This document shows positions 8,558-17,479 of a stretch of 64,000 bases of DNA, piece by piece. Source of the DNA: Massilia sp. UMI-21 (GTDB lineage Bacteria; Pseudomonadota; Gammaproteobacteria; Burkholderiales; Burkholderiaceae_D); contig CP063848.1 of NCBI GenBank assembly GCA_015277795.1, positions 2,294,001 through 2,358,000 on the forward strand. The letters run 5' to 3'. The notes under the pieces were generated by a model. That model had not been told where the DNA came from and did no database searches. It worked only from the letters and a program-made list of their open reading frames with translations. The number at the start of each line of letters is the position of its first letter. Within the stretch, counting starts at the first letter, position 1. The position numbers and the translations under genes were made by a program.

Positions 8558-8577
8558 GGCATGTCCATCGACATGCC
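8558..8577. repeat. 8-bp-arm hairpin after the PilZ gene
   Basis: GGCATGTC (8558-8565) and GACATGCC (8570-8577) are perfect inverted arms around CATC, immediately ahead of the terminator. A 3'-end protective hairpin is possible; no function can be shown. Confidence 0.5.
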
Positions 8578-8586
8578 ATGCAGCAA

Positions 8587-8620
8587 AGCGGCGAGCGCCC
8601 ATCGGGCCTCGCCGCTTTTT
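8587..8620 (+). terminator. Rho-independent terminator after PilZ gene
   Basis: AGCGGCGAG (8587-8595) pairs with CTCGCCGCT (8608-8616) and is followed by TTTTT then ACTTTT. It closes the PilZ transcript, and in the other direction it lies just beyond the end of the small minus-strand ORF at 8657-8773. Confidence 0.88.
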
Positions 8621-8656
8621 ACTTTTGTGTGACATGGCCCGGCAACCGGGCCTACA

Positions 8657-8773
8657 CTATTCGTGATAGTGATCGTACAAGCCATCCCTGCTGCCTTTGA
8701 TTTCCTGAAAGATTTCAAAAGCAACTAGTCCGGCCAGACCGCTGAGGATTGCAAACACCATGATACTCAACAT
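8657..8773 (-). CDS. Putative 38-residue single-pass membrane peptide
   Basis: An unannotated-size ORF of 38 codons plus TAG that would encode a hydrophobic N-terminal helix (MLSIMVFAILSGLAGLVAF) followed by a polar tail EIFQEIKGSRDGLYDHYHE. The composition, one transmembrane stretch with a charged C-terminus, is that of a small membrane protein instead of random GC-rich translation. An AAAGGCG sequence about 10 bases upstream (minus strand) could serve as ribosome site, and an AGGGAGGGG lies further up. The surrounding DNA is otherwise non-coding and less GC-rich. It sits divergently upstream of the pst operon. No family is recognised. Confidence 0.45.
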   Translation of the reverse strand: MLSIMVFAILSGLAGLVAFEIFQEIKGSRDGLYDHYHE

Positions 8774-8975
8774 GACAACAAACGCCTTTCAGCGTCCCCT
8801 CCCTATGAAAACTACACTTTCAGCTTAGCAGAGGGCGCCGTATTTACAAGCTCGCGGGAGGCGTCGCGCGTGAATTTTTTTATATGGGATCAGGCCGTTC
8901 CATCCGGGCCCATGAAGTGCGAAAATCCGCAAGGCGCGGCAGCTGCCTTCCCTGCCGATCCGCCAATTATTACAT
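8774..8975. other. Intergenic region upstream of the pst Pho box
   Basis: About 200 bases of lower GC content with no convincing ORF on either strand. It must hold the promoter of the small minus-strand ORF (8657-8773). An A/T run at 8873-8883 is visible. Nothing else was recognised. Confidence 0.4.
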
Positions 8976-9009
8976 CTGTCATCAACTTGTCATAATCGGC
9001 CAGTAAACT
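8976..9009 (+). promoter_or_regulatory. Pho box and -10 element of the pst operon
   Basis: CTGTCAT (8976-8982), four bases, then TTGTCAT (8987-8993) match the direct-repeat PhoB site (two CTGTCAT-type heptamers separated by 4 bases). TAAACT at 9004-9009 begins 11 bases after the second heptamer, the normal distance at which PhoB replaces the -35 contact. The operon encodes PhoB itself, so autoregulation through phosphate starvation is expected. Confidence 0.9.
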
Positions 9010-9060
9010 TTGCAGCGTCAATGAAACGGGCCCGTCCCGGACCTCTATAAAGGATCCATC

Positions 9061-10098
9061 ATGCGCATGAAGCAACTGTTCGTCTCTGTCGCCATCGCCG
9101 CTTCCAGCCTGGTCGCCAGCGCCCAGGCCGCCAATATCACCGGCGCCGGCGCCACCTTTCCGTATCCGATCTACGCGAAATGGGCCGAGCTGTACAAGAA
9201 GGCTTCGGGCAACGGCCTGAACTACCAGTCGGTCGGTTCGGGCGCCGGCATCAAGCAGATCAAGGCCAGGACCGTCGACTTCGGCGCTTCCGACATGCCG
9301 CTGCCGGCCGCCGAGCTGAATGCCGCCGGCCTGTTCCAGTTTCCGGCCATCATGGGCGGCGTGGTCCCGATCGTGAACCTGCCGGGCACCGCCCCGGGCC
9401 AGCTCAAGCTGACCGGCGCCGTGCTGGCCGACATCTTCCTGGGCAAGATCACCAAGTGGAACGCGCCGCAGATCGCCGCGCTGAACCCGGGCGTGAAGCT
9501 GCCGGGCGCCGACATCACCGTCGTGCACCGCGCCGACAGCTCGGGCACCTCTTTCCTGTTCACCGATTACCTGGCCCAGACCAATCCCACCTGGAAATCG
9601 AAGGTCGGCGCCGGCACCGCCGTGAAATGGCCGGTGGGCGTGGGCGGCAAGGGCAACGAAGGCGTGGCCGCCAACGTGCAGCGCATCAAGGGCGCGATCG
9701 GCTACGTCGAGTGGGCCTATGCCAAGAAGAACCGCATGCAGCACACCCAGCTGCAGAACAAGGACGGCGTCTTCCTGCAGCCGGACGACGCGGCCTTCAA
9801 GGCCGCAGCAAGCGGCGCCAACTGGGCCGGGACCCCGGGCTTCGCCGTGGTGCTGACCAACCAGGCGGGCAAGGCCAGCTGGCCGATCACCGGCGCCAGC
9901 TACATCCTGATGCACAAGAGCCAGGCGAACGCCGCCAAGGGCAAGGAAGTGCTGAAATTCTTCGACTGGGCCTACAAGAACGGCGACGCCGCCGCGGCCG
10001 AACTGGACTATGTGCCGATGCCCGACACCGTCACCAAGCTGGTGCAGGACGCCTGGCGCGCCAACCTGAAGGACGCTGCCGGCAAGGCGGTCTGGTAA
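9061..10098 (+). CDS. pstS: Phosphate ABC transporter substrate-binding protein PstS
   Basis: A 345-residue periplasmic binding protein for inorganic phosphate. A Sec signal peptide (MRMKQLFVSVAIAASSLVASAQA, cleavage after about residue 23) is followed by the mature start ITGAGATFPYPIYAKWAE, which is diagnostic for PstS. The phosphate-contacting loops ADSSGTS (around residue 160) and VGSGAGIKQI / DFGASDMPL are present. The start at 9061 is preceded by AAGGAT at 9049. It is the first gene of the Pho-box-driven operon; the 76-base gap to pstC contains a hairpin that could raise pstS expression relative to the distal genes. Confidence 0.97.
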   Translation: MRMKQLFVSVAIAASSLVASAQAANITGAGATFPYPIYAKWAELYKKASGNGLNYQSVGSGAGIKQIKARTVDFGASDMPLPAAELNAAGLFQFPAIMGGVVPIVNLPGTAPGQLKLTGAVLADIFLGKITKWNAPQIAALNPGVKLPGADITVVHRADSSGTSFLFTDYLAQTNPTWKSKVGAGTAVKWPVGVGGKGNEGVAANVQRIKGAIGYVEWAYAKKNRMQHTQLQNKDGVFLQPDDAAFKAAASGANWAGTPGFAVVLTNQAGKASWPITGASYILMHKSQANAAKGKEVLKFFDWAYKNGDAAAAELDYVPMPDTVTKLVQDAWRANLKDAAGKAVW

Positions 10099-10117
10099 TC
10101 ACCCATCGAAGCGCGAA

Positions 10118-10147
10118 GGAGGGAGGCGCCGATGCCGGCCCCCCTCC
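10118..10147 (+). promoter_or_regulatory. GC-rich stem-loop between pstS and pstC
   Basis: GGAGGG (10118-10123) is complementary to CCCTCC (10142-10147), enclosing a GC-rich loop that can pair further (GGCGCC/GCCGGC). There is no U-run. Intercistronic hairpins behind periplasmic binding protein genes commonly stabilise the upstream mRNA; that role here is inferred. Confidence 0.5.
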
Positions 10148-10174
10148 GTTTGCCGGAAAGTCTGACAAAAAGCT

Positions 10175-11197
10175 ATGAGCGTACAACCCTCCCTCGCGCT
10201 GAATGACATGGCCGATCCGGCTGTGGTAGAGGCGGCCCATCAGTCCGACGCCCTGCGCAAGACCATGCGCAAGCAGCGTCTCCAGGACTTCCTCTTCCAC
10301 AAGATCACGCTGCTGTTCGCGGCCTCGGTGCTGCTGGTGCTGGTCGGGATCATCGTCTCGCTCGCCATCGGCGCGGCGCCGGCCTTCCGCGAGTTTGGCG
10401 CGGCCTTCATCACCCGCGTCGAATGGGATCCGGTGAACGACCAGTTCGGCGCGCTGATCGCGATCTGGGGCACGCTCGCCACCTCGATCATCGCACTGGC
10501 GGTGGCATTTCCGATCAGCTTCGGCATCGCGCTGTTCCTCACCGAGATCTGCCCGGCATGGCTGCGCCGCCCGATGGGTACTGCGGTCGAACTGCTGGCC
10601 GGTGTGCCGTCCATCATCTACGGCATGTGGGGCCTGTTCGTGTTCGCGCCGCTGTTCGCCGACCACGTCCAGCCGCTGCTCAAGTCCACCATCGGCCAGC
10701 TGCCGGTGATCGGCCAGCTGTTCCAGGGACCGACCATGGGCATCGGCATCCTGACCGCGGGTCTGATCCTGGCCATCATGATCATTCCCTTCATCGCCTC
10801 GGTGATGCGCGACGTGTTCGAGATCGTCCCGACCGTGCTCAAGGAATCGGCCTACGGCCTGGGCTGCACCAAGTGGGAAGTGGTGCGCAAGGTGGTGCTG
10901 CCCTACACCCGCAACGGCGTGGTCGGCGGCGTCATGCTCGGCCTGGGCCGCGCGCTGGGCGAGACCATGGCGGTGACCTTCGTCATCGGCAATGCCCACG
11001 ACCTGTCCTGGTCGCTGTTCTCGGCCGGTAATTCGATTTCCTCGACCCTGGCCAACGAATTCGCCGAAGCCGCCTCGCCGCTGCACGTGTCCTCGCTGTT
11101 CGCGCTGGCCCTGATCCTGTTCGCCATCACCTTCATCGTGCTGTCGGCAGCCAAACTGATGCTGGTCGGGATGTCCCGCAAGGAAGGAAGCAAATGA
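10175..11197 (+). CDS. pstC: Phosphate ABC transporter permease PstC
   Basis: A 340-residue inner-membrane permease. It pairs with PstA to form the phosphate channel. After a 45-residue cytoplasmic N-terminus there are about six transmembrane helices, starting [21 protein letters not shown]. Signatures: [41 protein letters not shown], and the permease EAA-type loop [22 protein letters not shown] followed by [12 protein letters not shown]. The gene ends in an ATGATG overlap with pstA. Confidence 0.96.
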   Translation: MSVQPSLALNDMADPAVVEAAHQSDALRKTMRKQRLQDFLFHKITLLFAASVLLVLVGIIVSLAIGAAPAFREFGAAFITRVEWDPVNDQFGALIAIWGTLATSIIALAVAFPISFGIALFLTEICPAWLRRPMGTAVELLAGVPSIIYGMWGLFVFAPLFADHVQPLLKSTIGQLPVIGQLFQGPTMGIGILTAGLILAIMIIPFIASVMRDVFEIVPTVLKESAYGLGCTKWEVVRKVVLPYTRNGVVGGVMLGLGRALGETMAVTFVIGNAHDLSWSLFSAGNSISSTLANEFAEAASPLHVSSLFALALILFAITFIVLSAAKLMLVGMSRKEGSK

Positions 11198-12057
11198 TGC
11201 ACGCCACCCCCAAGAACCCTGTGTACCGCAAGCGCCTGCTGGCGCACCGCGCCGGCATCGTCCTGTCGGTGCTGGCCATGGGCATCGGCCTGGCCTTCCT
11301 GGCCTGGATCCTGGCGACGCTCCTGATCAACGGCGTCGGCGCGCTCTCCGGCGCGATGTTCTCGGCCGACACCCCGGCGCCCGGCAGCGAGGGCGGTGGC
11401 CTGCGCAACGCCATCCTCGGCAGCCTGATGATGGTCGGCCTGTCGACCCTGGTCAGCACCCCGATCGGCATCCTGGCCGGCATCTACCTGGCCGAGTACG
11501 GCGAGAACAACAAGTTCGCGCAAGTGACGCGCTTCGTCACCGACATCATGCTGTCGGCCCCGTCGATCGTGATCGGCCTGTTCGTCTATGCGATCTATGT
11601 CGCCAAGGTCCAGCATTTCTCGGGCTACGCCGGCTCGATCGCGCTGTCCCTGATCGCGGTGCCGGTGGTGGTGCGCACCACCGACAACATGCTGCGCCTG
11701 GTGCCCAACAGCCTGCTGGAGGCGGCCTACGCGCTCGGCGCGCCGCACTGGAAGGTGGCGATGACGGTGCGCCTGCGCGCCGTGAAGGCCGGCGTCGTCA
11801 CCGGCGTGCTGCTGGCGGTGGCGCGCGTGTCCGGCGAAACCGCGCCGCTGCTGTTCACCGCGCTGAACAACCAGTTCTTCAGCGCCGACATGAACGCGCC
11901 GATGGCCAACCTGCCGGTGGTGATCTACCAGTTCGCCATGAGCCCCTACGACGACTGGCGCTCGCTGGCCTGGGGCGGCGCGCTGCTGGTGACCTTTACC
12001 GTGCTGGCCCTGAACATCGTCTCGCGCACCATGTTCAGCCAGAAGACTCCGCGTTAA
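11194..12057 (+). CDS. pstA: Phosphate ABC transporter permease PstA
   Basis: A 287-residue inner-membrane permease, the second half of the phosphate channel. Six hydrophobic helices are visible, the first at about residues 21-47. Diagnostic pieces are [52 protein letters not shown] and the coupling loop [21 protein letters not shown] with [20 protein letters not shown]. Four-base overlap with pstC at the start; 19 bases to the chosen start of pstB. Confidence 0.96.
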   Translation: MMHATPKNPVYRKRLLAHRAGIVLSVLAMGIGLAFLAWILATLLINGVGALSGAMFSADTPAPGSEGGGLRNAILGSLMMVGLSTLVSTPIGILAGIYLAEYGENNKFAQVTRFVTDIMLSAPSIVIGLFVYAIYVAKVQHFSGYAGSIALSLIAVPVVVRTTDNMLRLVPNSLLEAAYALGAPHWKVAMTVRLRAVKAGVVTGVLLAVARVSGETAPLLFTALNNQFFSADMNAPMANLPVVIYQFAMSPYDDWRSLAWGGALLVTFTVLALNIVSRTMFSQKTPR

Positions 12058-12076
12058 ACCCATTCCTTACTACGTG

Positions 12077-12871
12077 ATGAACCAAACTATGCCCACCATG
12101 GCCGCCGCTGCCGCCAAGAGCAAGACGATCGAAATCCAGGGCCTGAACTTCTTCTACGGGAAGACGCAGAGCCTGAAGAACGTGTCGCTCGACATCCACG
12201 ACAAGCAGGTGACGGCCTTCATCGGCCCGTCGGGCTGCGGCAAGTCGACCCTGCTGCGCACCCTGAACCGCATGTACGACCTGTATCCGGGCCAGCGCGC
12301 CGAGGGTTCGATCCAGTACCGCGGCCGCAACATCCTGGAGCCAGGCGTGGACGTGAACATGCTGCGCGCCAAGGTCGGCATGGTGTTCCAGAAGCCGACC
12401 CCGTTCCCGATGTCGATCTACGACAATATCGCCTTCGGCGTGCGCCTGTACGAGAACCTCTCGAAAGGCGAGATGGACGAGCGCGTGGAATGGGCCCTGA
12501 AGAAGGCGGCCCTGTGGGAAGAAGCCAAGGACAAGCTGAACAAGAGCGGCCTGTCGCTGTCCGGCGGCCAGCAGCAGCGCCTGTGCATCGCGCGCGGCGT
12601 GGCGGTCAAGCCCGACGTGCTGCTGCTCGACGAGCCGACTTCGGCGCTGGACCCGATCTCGACTGCCAAGATCGAGGAGCTGATCAGCGAGCTGAAACAG
12701 GACTACACGATCACCATCGTGACCCACAACATGCAGCAGGCCGCGCGCTGCTCCGACTACACCGCCTACATGTACCTTGGCGAACTGGTCGAGTTCGGCG
12801 AGACCGACCAGATTTTCATGAATCCGGCGAAGAAAGAGACCCAGGATTACATCACCGGCCGCTTTGGCTGA
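12077..12871 (+). CDS. pstB: Phosphate ABC transporter ATP-binding protein PstB
   Basis: A 264-residue cytoplasmic ATPase that powers PstCA. Walker [11 protein letters not shown]-loop [22 protein letters not shown] signature LSGGQQQRL, Walker [14 protein letters not shown] and H-loop [14 protein letters not shown] are all intact. PstB works with PhoU to silence PhoR when phosphate is plentiful. The start is ambiguous: GTG 12074 is directly adjacent to ATG 12077 (chosen), and ATG 12089 is also possible; none has a strong ribosome site. The first 15 residues are a variable alanine/lysine tail. Confidence 0.96.
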   Translation: MNQTMPTMAAAAAKSKTIEIQGLNFFYGKTQSLKNVSLDIHDKQVTAFIGPSGCGKSTLLRTLNRMYDLYPGQRAEGSIQYRGRNILEPGVDVNMLRAKVGMVFQKPTPFPMSIYDNIAFGVRLYENLSKGEMDERVEWALKKAALWEEAKDKLNKSGLSLSGGQQQRLCIARGVAVKPDVLLLDEPTSALDPISTAKIEELISELKQDYTITIVTHNMQQAARCSDYTAYMYLGELVEFGETDQIFMNPAKKETQDYITGRFG

Positions 12872-12921
12872 TGGCTTCGGCCCTGTGACGATAACAATAT
12901 CATCGTATTAGGAGAGTTTTT

Positions 12922-13623
12922 ATGACGGGCGAGCATTCATCCAAGCAGTATGACCAGGAGCTGGAAGCGATTCGTTCCAAGGTCCTCTTGATGGGCGGCA
13001 TGGTGGAAACCGCGTTCGATGAAGCGCTGGAATGCTTCCGGGCGGGGGACAGTGCCCGCGCCGACCGCGTGATCGCCGACGACCAGGCCGTGAACCAGCT
13101 CGAAGTACAGCTCGACGACGCCTGCAGCCACCTGATCGTGCGGCGCCAGCCCACCGCGAACGACCTGCGCACCGTGATGGCCACCATCAAGGTCATCACC
13201 GACCTGGAACGCATCGGCGACGAGGCCGCGAAGATCGCACGCACCGCCAAGAGCCTGCACGAGCGCGGCGCCGCGCCTTTCGCCCACTACGACATGGTGC
13301 GCACCATCGCCAAGGCGACCTGCGACCTGCTGCACGATGCGCTGGACGCGTTTGCCCGCCTCGATGGCCGCCAGGCACTGGAGCTGATCGCGGCCGACGA
13401 AGTGGTCGACCACGAATTCCGCAGCATCCTGCGCAACCTGATCACCTTCATGATGGAAGACCCGCGCACGATCTCCTCGGCGCTGGACACGCTGTGGGTG
13501 GCCAAGGCGATCGAACGCATCGGCGACCACGCCAAGAACATCGCCGAGTACGTGATCTACGTGGTCGAAGGCCGCGACATCCGCCACAGCAAGCCGGTCG
13601 CGACCGAGCAGGCGGGCTTCTAG
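12922..13623 (+). CDS. phoU: Phosphate signalling protein PhoU
   Basis: A 233-residue all-helical cytoplasmic protein made of two PhoU three-helix repeats, each containing the family's metal-binding E/DxxxD pattern (TDLERIGDEAAKIA at about residues 93-106 and KAIERIGDHAKNIAEYV at about 195-211). It transmits the transport state of PstSCAB to PhoR and limits phosphate uptake. An AGGAGA ribosome site (12910-12915) precedes the ATG. The gap from pstB is 50 bases; only 2 bases separate its TAG from the phoB start. Confidence 0.96.
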   Translation: MTGEHSSKQYDQELEAIRSKVLLMGGMVETAFDEALECFRAGDSARADRVIADDQAVNQLEVQLDDACSHLIVRRQPTANDLRTVMATIKVITDLERIGDEAAKIARTAKSLHERGAAPFAHYDMVRTIAKATCDLLHDALDAFARLDGRQALELIAADEVVDHEFRSILRNLITFMMEDPRTISSALDTLWVAKAIERIGDHAKNIAEYVIYVVEGRDIRHSKPVATEQAGF

Positions 13624-13625
13624 GC

Positions 13626-14312
<687 letters not shown>

Positions 14313-14322
14313 GCGGGGACGC

Positions 14323-15651
14323 ATGCGCTCGATGAGCCCGAAGGTGCTGTTCTGGGTGCCGGCGATCCTGCGGCTGGCGCTGGTGTTCGCCGCTGCCGGC
14401 CTGGTCTGGTGGATGTCGAGCCTGCCCGAGGCGCTGATGTTCGCGCTGGCGGCGACCGTGATCGCGCTGTTCGTCCAGTTGCGCTACCTGCACGAACTCG
14501 GCGAATGGCTGAACGACCCGCACTCGAGCCGCCTGCCGGACGGCTGGGGCGCCTGGACCGACGTATTCGCGCGGATCTACCGGCTGCGCCGCGAGGACGA
14601 GCGCCACCAGGCCGAGATGGCCGAGTGGCTCGCGCGTTTTCGCGAGGCGATGCAGCTGTTGCCGGAAGGCGTGGCGATCATGGACGACGTCCTGTTCCTC
14701 GAATGGTGCAACGAGGCGGCCGAGCGCCACCTGGGCCTGACCATGGCGCGCGACAAGGGCCTGCGCGTGACCAACCTGGTGCGCCACCCCGAGTTCATCG
14801 ACTACGTGATCCTGGGCCGCTACGAGCAGCCGCTGACGCTGTCCTTCCGCGGCCGCAAGCTCGAATGCCGCATCATTCCGTTTGAAAACCGGCGCCAGAT
14901 CCTGGTGACGCACGACGCCACCGATACCGAACGGATCGAAGCGATGCGGCGCGACTTCATCGCCAATGCCTCGCATGAACTGCGCACGCCGCTCACCGTG
15001 ATCGTCGGCTTCCTCGAGATCGCGCTGTCCGACCCCGGCCTGGACGTGGCCACCCGCACCGCCCACCTGCAACTGATGACGGAGCAGGCGCAGCGCATGC
15101 AGCGCCTGATCGGCGACATGCTGACCCTGTCGCGCCTGGAGTCGGACGAGTTCCCGCTCAAGCGCGAGCGGGTCGACATCAAGGCGATGGTGGAATCGGT
15201 GGCGCTGGAAGCCAGGGCCTTGTCCAACGGCCGGCACCAGGTCGAGGTCGAGCTCGACGGACCGGATGTGATGGGCAGCCAGGAAGAACTGCGCAGCGCT
15301 TTCGCCAACCTGGCCTCGAACGCGGTGCGCTACTCGCCGGACGGCGGCACGATCCGCCTGTCCTGGAAGCGCGGCGACGGCGACCTGCGCTTCTCGGTGA
15401 CGGACTGCGGCATCGGGATCGAGCCGATCCACATCGCGCGCCTGACCGAGCGCTTCTACCGGGTCGACAAGAGCCGTTCGCGCGAGACCCAGGGGACCGG
15501 CCTGGGGCTGGCGATCGTCAAGCACGTGCTGCTGCGTCATGGCGGGCGGCTGATGATCTCGTCGGTGCCGGGGCAGGGGAGCAGCTTTACGGCGGTGTTG
15601 CCGAATACGTCCTTGCCGGGCCAGGCCCAGACAAATAGGGTCGGGAAATAA
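14323..15651 (+). CDS. phoR: Phosphate regulon sensor histidine kinase PhoR
   Basis: A 442-residue inner-membrane kinase. Two N-terminal transmembrane helices (about residues 9-31 and 34-53) have almost no periplasmic loop, as usual for PhoR, which senses through PstB/PhoU. A PAS domain follows (AMQLLPEGVAIMDD, about 109-200), then HisKA with FIANASHELRTPLTVI (phospho-histidine H218), and HATPase_c with NLASNAVRYSPDGG (N box), DCGIGI (G1), RFYRVDKSRS (F box) and GTGLGLAIVKHVL (G2). It phosphorylates PhoB. A dispersed inverted repeat begins two bases after the stop. Confidence 0.95.
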   Translation: MRSMSPKVLFWVPAILRLALVFAAAGLVWWMSSLPEALMFALAATVIALFVQLRYLHELGEWLNDPHSSRLPDGWGAWTDVFARIYRLRREDERHQAEMAEWLARFREAMQLLPEGVAIMDDVLFLEWCNEAAERHLGLTMARDKGLRVTNLVRHPEFIDYVILGRYEQPLTLSFRGRKLECRIIPFENRRQILVTHDATDTERIEAMRRDFIANASHELRTPLTVIVGFLEIALSDPGLDVATRTAHLQLMTEQAQRMQRLIGDMLTLSRLESDEFPLKRERVDIKAMVESVALEARALSNGRHQVEVELDGPDVMGSQEELRSAFANLASNAVRYSPDGGTIRLSWKRGDGDLRFSVTDCGIGIEPIHIARLTERFYRVDKSRSRETQGTGLGLAIVKHVLLRHGGRLMISSVPGQGSSFTAVLPNTSLPGQAQTNRVGK

Positions 15652-15652
15652 A

Positions 15653-15713
15653 GGGGGGCAGAGTCGAATTGCCGGGAACGATCGTGACATGCCCGGGTAA
15701 CTGGACTCGCCCC
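15653..15713. repeat. Imperfect inverted repeat, second repeat family
   Basis: A 61-base element immediately behind phoR. The outer arms are GGGGCAGAGTC (15655-15665) and GACTCGCCCC (15704-15713), the inner arms GCCGGG (15671-15676) and CCCGGG around 15692-15697. I recall near-identical sequences recurring in Massilia-type genomes, but only one copy lies in this window, so its dispersed nature is inferred from memory and not shown here. Confidence 0.55.
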
Positions 15714-15812
15714 GCGCGCTGCTTTCCACAAGCATATTGTTCAACAATTCGACGCCGACCCTCATTGCCGTGGTCGCGGTACAATCGTACTTCGTTCTTT
15801 TCGGCACCCTCT

Positions 15813-16730
15813 ATGTTCTCTCGTCGTCGCTCCCTGATCGCCTGCGCCGCGTTGCTCCTGTCCGCCTGCGGCAGCACCCCGACCCAGCCTCCCGCAACCC
15901 CCGTCGCCCAGCAGGTCGCCCCGCCCGCGCCGCCGCGCAAAGTCAAGGTCGGCCTGGCCCTCGGTGGCGGCGCCGCCCGTGGCTTTTCCCACATCGGCGT
16001 CATCAAGGCGCTGGAAGCCCAGGGCATCGTCCCCGAGATCGTGGTCGGCACCAGCGCCGGCTCGGTGGTCGGGGCGCTGTATGCGTCCGGCATGAACGGG
16101 TTTACCCTGCAGAAGACCGCGCTGGCCATGGACGAGGCCACGATTTCCGACTGGGCCTTGCCGCTGTTCGGCACCTCGACCGGCGTGCTGAAAGGCGAGG
16201 CGCTGCAGAATTACGTGAACAAGGCCGTCGGCGGCGTGCCGATGGAGCGCCTGGCCCGCCGCTTCGGCGCCGTCGCCACCAACCTCAGGACCGGACAGCC
16301 GATTCTCTTTAGCAGGGGCAATACGGGCATGGCCGTGCGCGCCTCATCAAGCGTGCCGAGTGTGTTCCAGCCGGTGAAGATCGGCGACAATACCTATGTC
16401 GACGGCGGCCTGGTGGCGCCGGTGCCGGTCAAGTTCACCAAGGACCTGGGCGCCGAGTTCATCATCGCCGTCAACATTTCCAGCGCCACCGAGGGCGCGG
16501 CCACGGCCAGTTCACTCGACGTCCTGATGCAGACCTTCAGCATCATGGGCCAGCGCCTGAACCACTTCGAACTGAAGGAAGCCGACATCGTCATCACCCC
16601 GAAGCTCGGGAACATGGGCAGCGCCGACTTCAACAGCCGCAACCTGGCGATCCTGGCCGGCGAGCAGGCGGCCGCAGCCGTCATGCCGCAGATCAAGGCC
16701 AAGCTCAAGGCCAGGCAGCAAGCACAATAA
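15813..16730 (+). CDS. Patatin-like phospholipase lipoprotein
   Basis: A 305-residue patatin family hydrolase with a lipoprotein signal peptide: MFSRRRSLIACAALLLSACG, lipobox LSAC with cysteine at residue 19. Catalytic features of patatins are complete: oxyanion loop GGGAARG (51-57), nucleophile elbow GTSAG (S81), and the dyad aspartate in YVDGG (D197). RssA/YlpT-type bacterial proteins of this kind are thought to act on lipids. The open frame extends 48 codons further upstream but reads through the repeat and AT-rich DNA, so the signal-peptide start was chosen. It is followed 10 bases later by the GlcG-like gene. Confidence 0.9.
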   Translation: MFSRRRSLIACAALLLSACGSTPTQPPATPVAQQVAPPAPPRKVKVGLALGGGAARGFSHIGVIKALEAQGIVPEIVVGTSAGSVVGALYASGMNGFTLQKTALAMDEATISDWALPLFGTSTGVLKGEALQNYVNKAVGGVPMERLARRFGAVATNLRTGQPILFSRGNTGMAVRASSSVPSVFQPVKIGDNTYVDGGLVAPVPVKFTKDLGAEFIIAVNISSATEGAATASSLDVLMQTFSIMGQRLNHFELKEADIVITPKLGNMGSADFNSRNLAILAGEQAAAAVMPQIKAKLKARQQAQ

Positions 16731-16740
16731 AGGAGCTCAC

Positions 16741-17151
16741 ATGCAAACCAAACCGTATCTCGCGTTGGCGGACGTCAAGAAGATCGCAGCGGCGTCCGAA
16801 GCCGAAGCCTTGAGGAACAACTGGGCCGTGTCGGTCGCCATCGTCGACGACGGCGGCCACCTGCTGCACTTCCAGCGCCTCGACGGCGCCGCGCCGGCTT
16901 CGTCGTACATCGCGCCCGCCAAGGCCAGGACGGCCGCGCTCGGCCGCCGCGAGTCGAAGCTCTATGAAGACGTGATCAACAACGGCCGCGTGTCCTTCCT
17001 GTCGGCGCCGGAACTCGAAGGCATGCTGGAAGGCGGGGTGCCGGTGATCGTCGATGGCCACGTGATCGGCGCGGTCGGGGTCTCGGGCGTCAAGTCGAAC
17101 GAGGATGCGCAGGTTGCCAGGGCCGGCATCGCCGCCCTGAGCGCCGCATGA
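16741..17151 (+). CDS. GlcG/HbpS family heme-degradation-like protein
   Basis: A 136-residue protein covering the whole GlcG/HbpS domain (formerly DUF336). Members bind haem or small ligands and accompany two-component systems or glycolate oxidase. Visible signatures are SVAIVDDGGHLLHFQRLDGA, APAKARTAALGRRES and GGVPVIVDGHVIGAVGVSGV. The AAAGGAG ribosome site at 16731 is strong. It is placed in the same transcription unit as the patatin-like gene and is closed by a clear terminator. No signal peptide is seen, so it is predicted cytoplasmic. The ligand is unknown. Confidence 0.88.
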   Translation: MQTKPYLALADVKKIAAASEAEALRNNWAVSVAIVDDGGHLLHFQRLDGAAPASSYIAPAKARTAALGRRESKLYEDVINNGRVSFLSAPELEGMLEGGVPVIVDGHVIGAVGVSGVKSNEDAQVARAGIAALSAA

Positions 17152-17180
17152 CAGCCGGGCCGTCGGCGCGCCGTCACGGG

Positions 17181-17209
17181 AAGGCACCTCCGGGTGCCTT
17201 TTTTTTTAT
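17181..17209 (+). terminator. Rho-independent terminator after GlcG-like gene
   Basis: AAGGCACC (17181-17188) pairs with GGTGCCTT (17193-17200), a 4-base loop lies between them, and a run of nine T follows. Confidence 0.93.
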
Positions 17210-17295
17210 TTCGCAAAAGCAGCAAAACAGCGGTTTGCGCGCCGCTTCCCCGCAGGTTTGGGCAAAATCGGCGCCACTTTTGTCGAATTGCTGCA

Positions 17296-17325
17296 TTGCC
17301 GAATAGGCCTGTTCCGCGCTATAAT
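17296..17325 (+). promoter_or_regulatory. Sigma-70-type promoter of carAB
   Basis: TTGCCG (17296-17301), an 18-base spacer, and a perfect TATAAT (17320-17325) lie about 155 bases before carA. The remaining leader (about 17332-17479) has no convincing ORF; it is long enough for post-transcriptional control, but no specific structure was recognised. Confidence 0.75.
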
Positions 17326-17479
17326 TCGGAAGTTTAACCATTCACACCTTTGCCGTAGCGAACACCCACCATCCCTCATTCAACTAGATATCCAGCTACC
17401 GGCATCGGCACGTCCGCCCGGGTTTGTTGGATGTCGGTCTGACGTGGCGCAGCTACGGTAACTTTATTGGGAGTTACCC

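Noticed and set aside
12883..12903. CTGTGACGATAACAATATCAT resembling a second Pho box before phoU
   Set aside because: Only the first heptamer is close to consensus; the second fails at most positions and no -10 element follows at the right distance.
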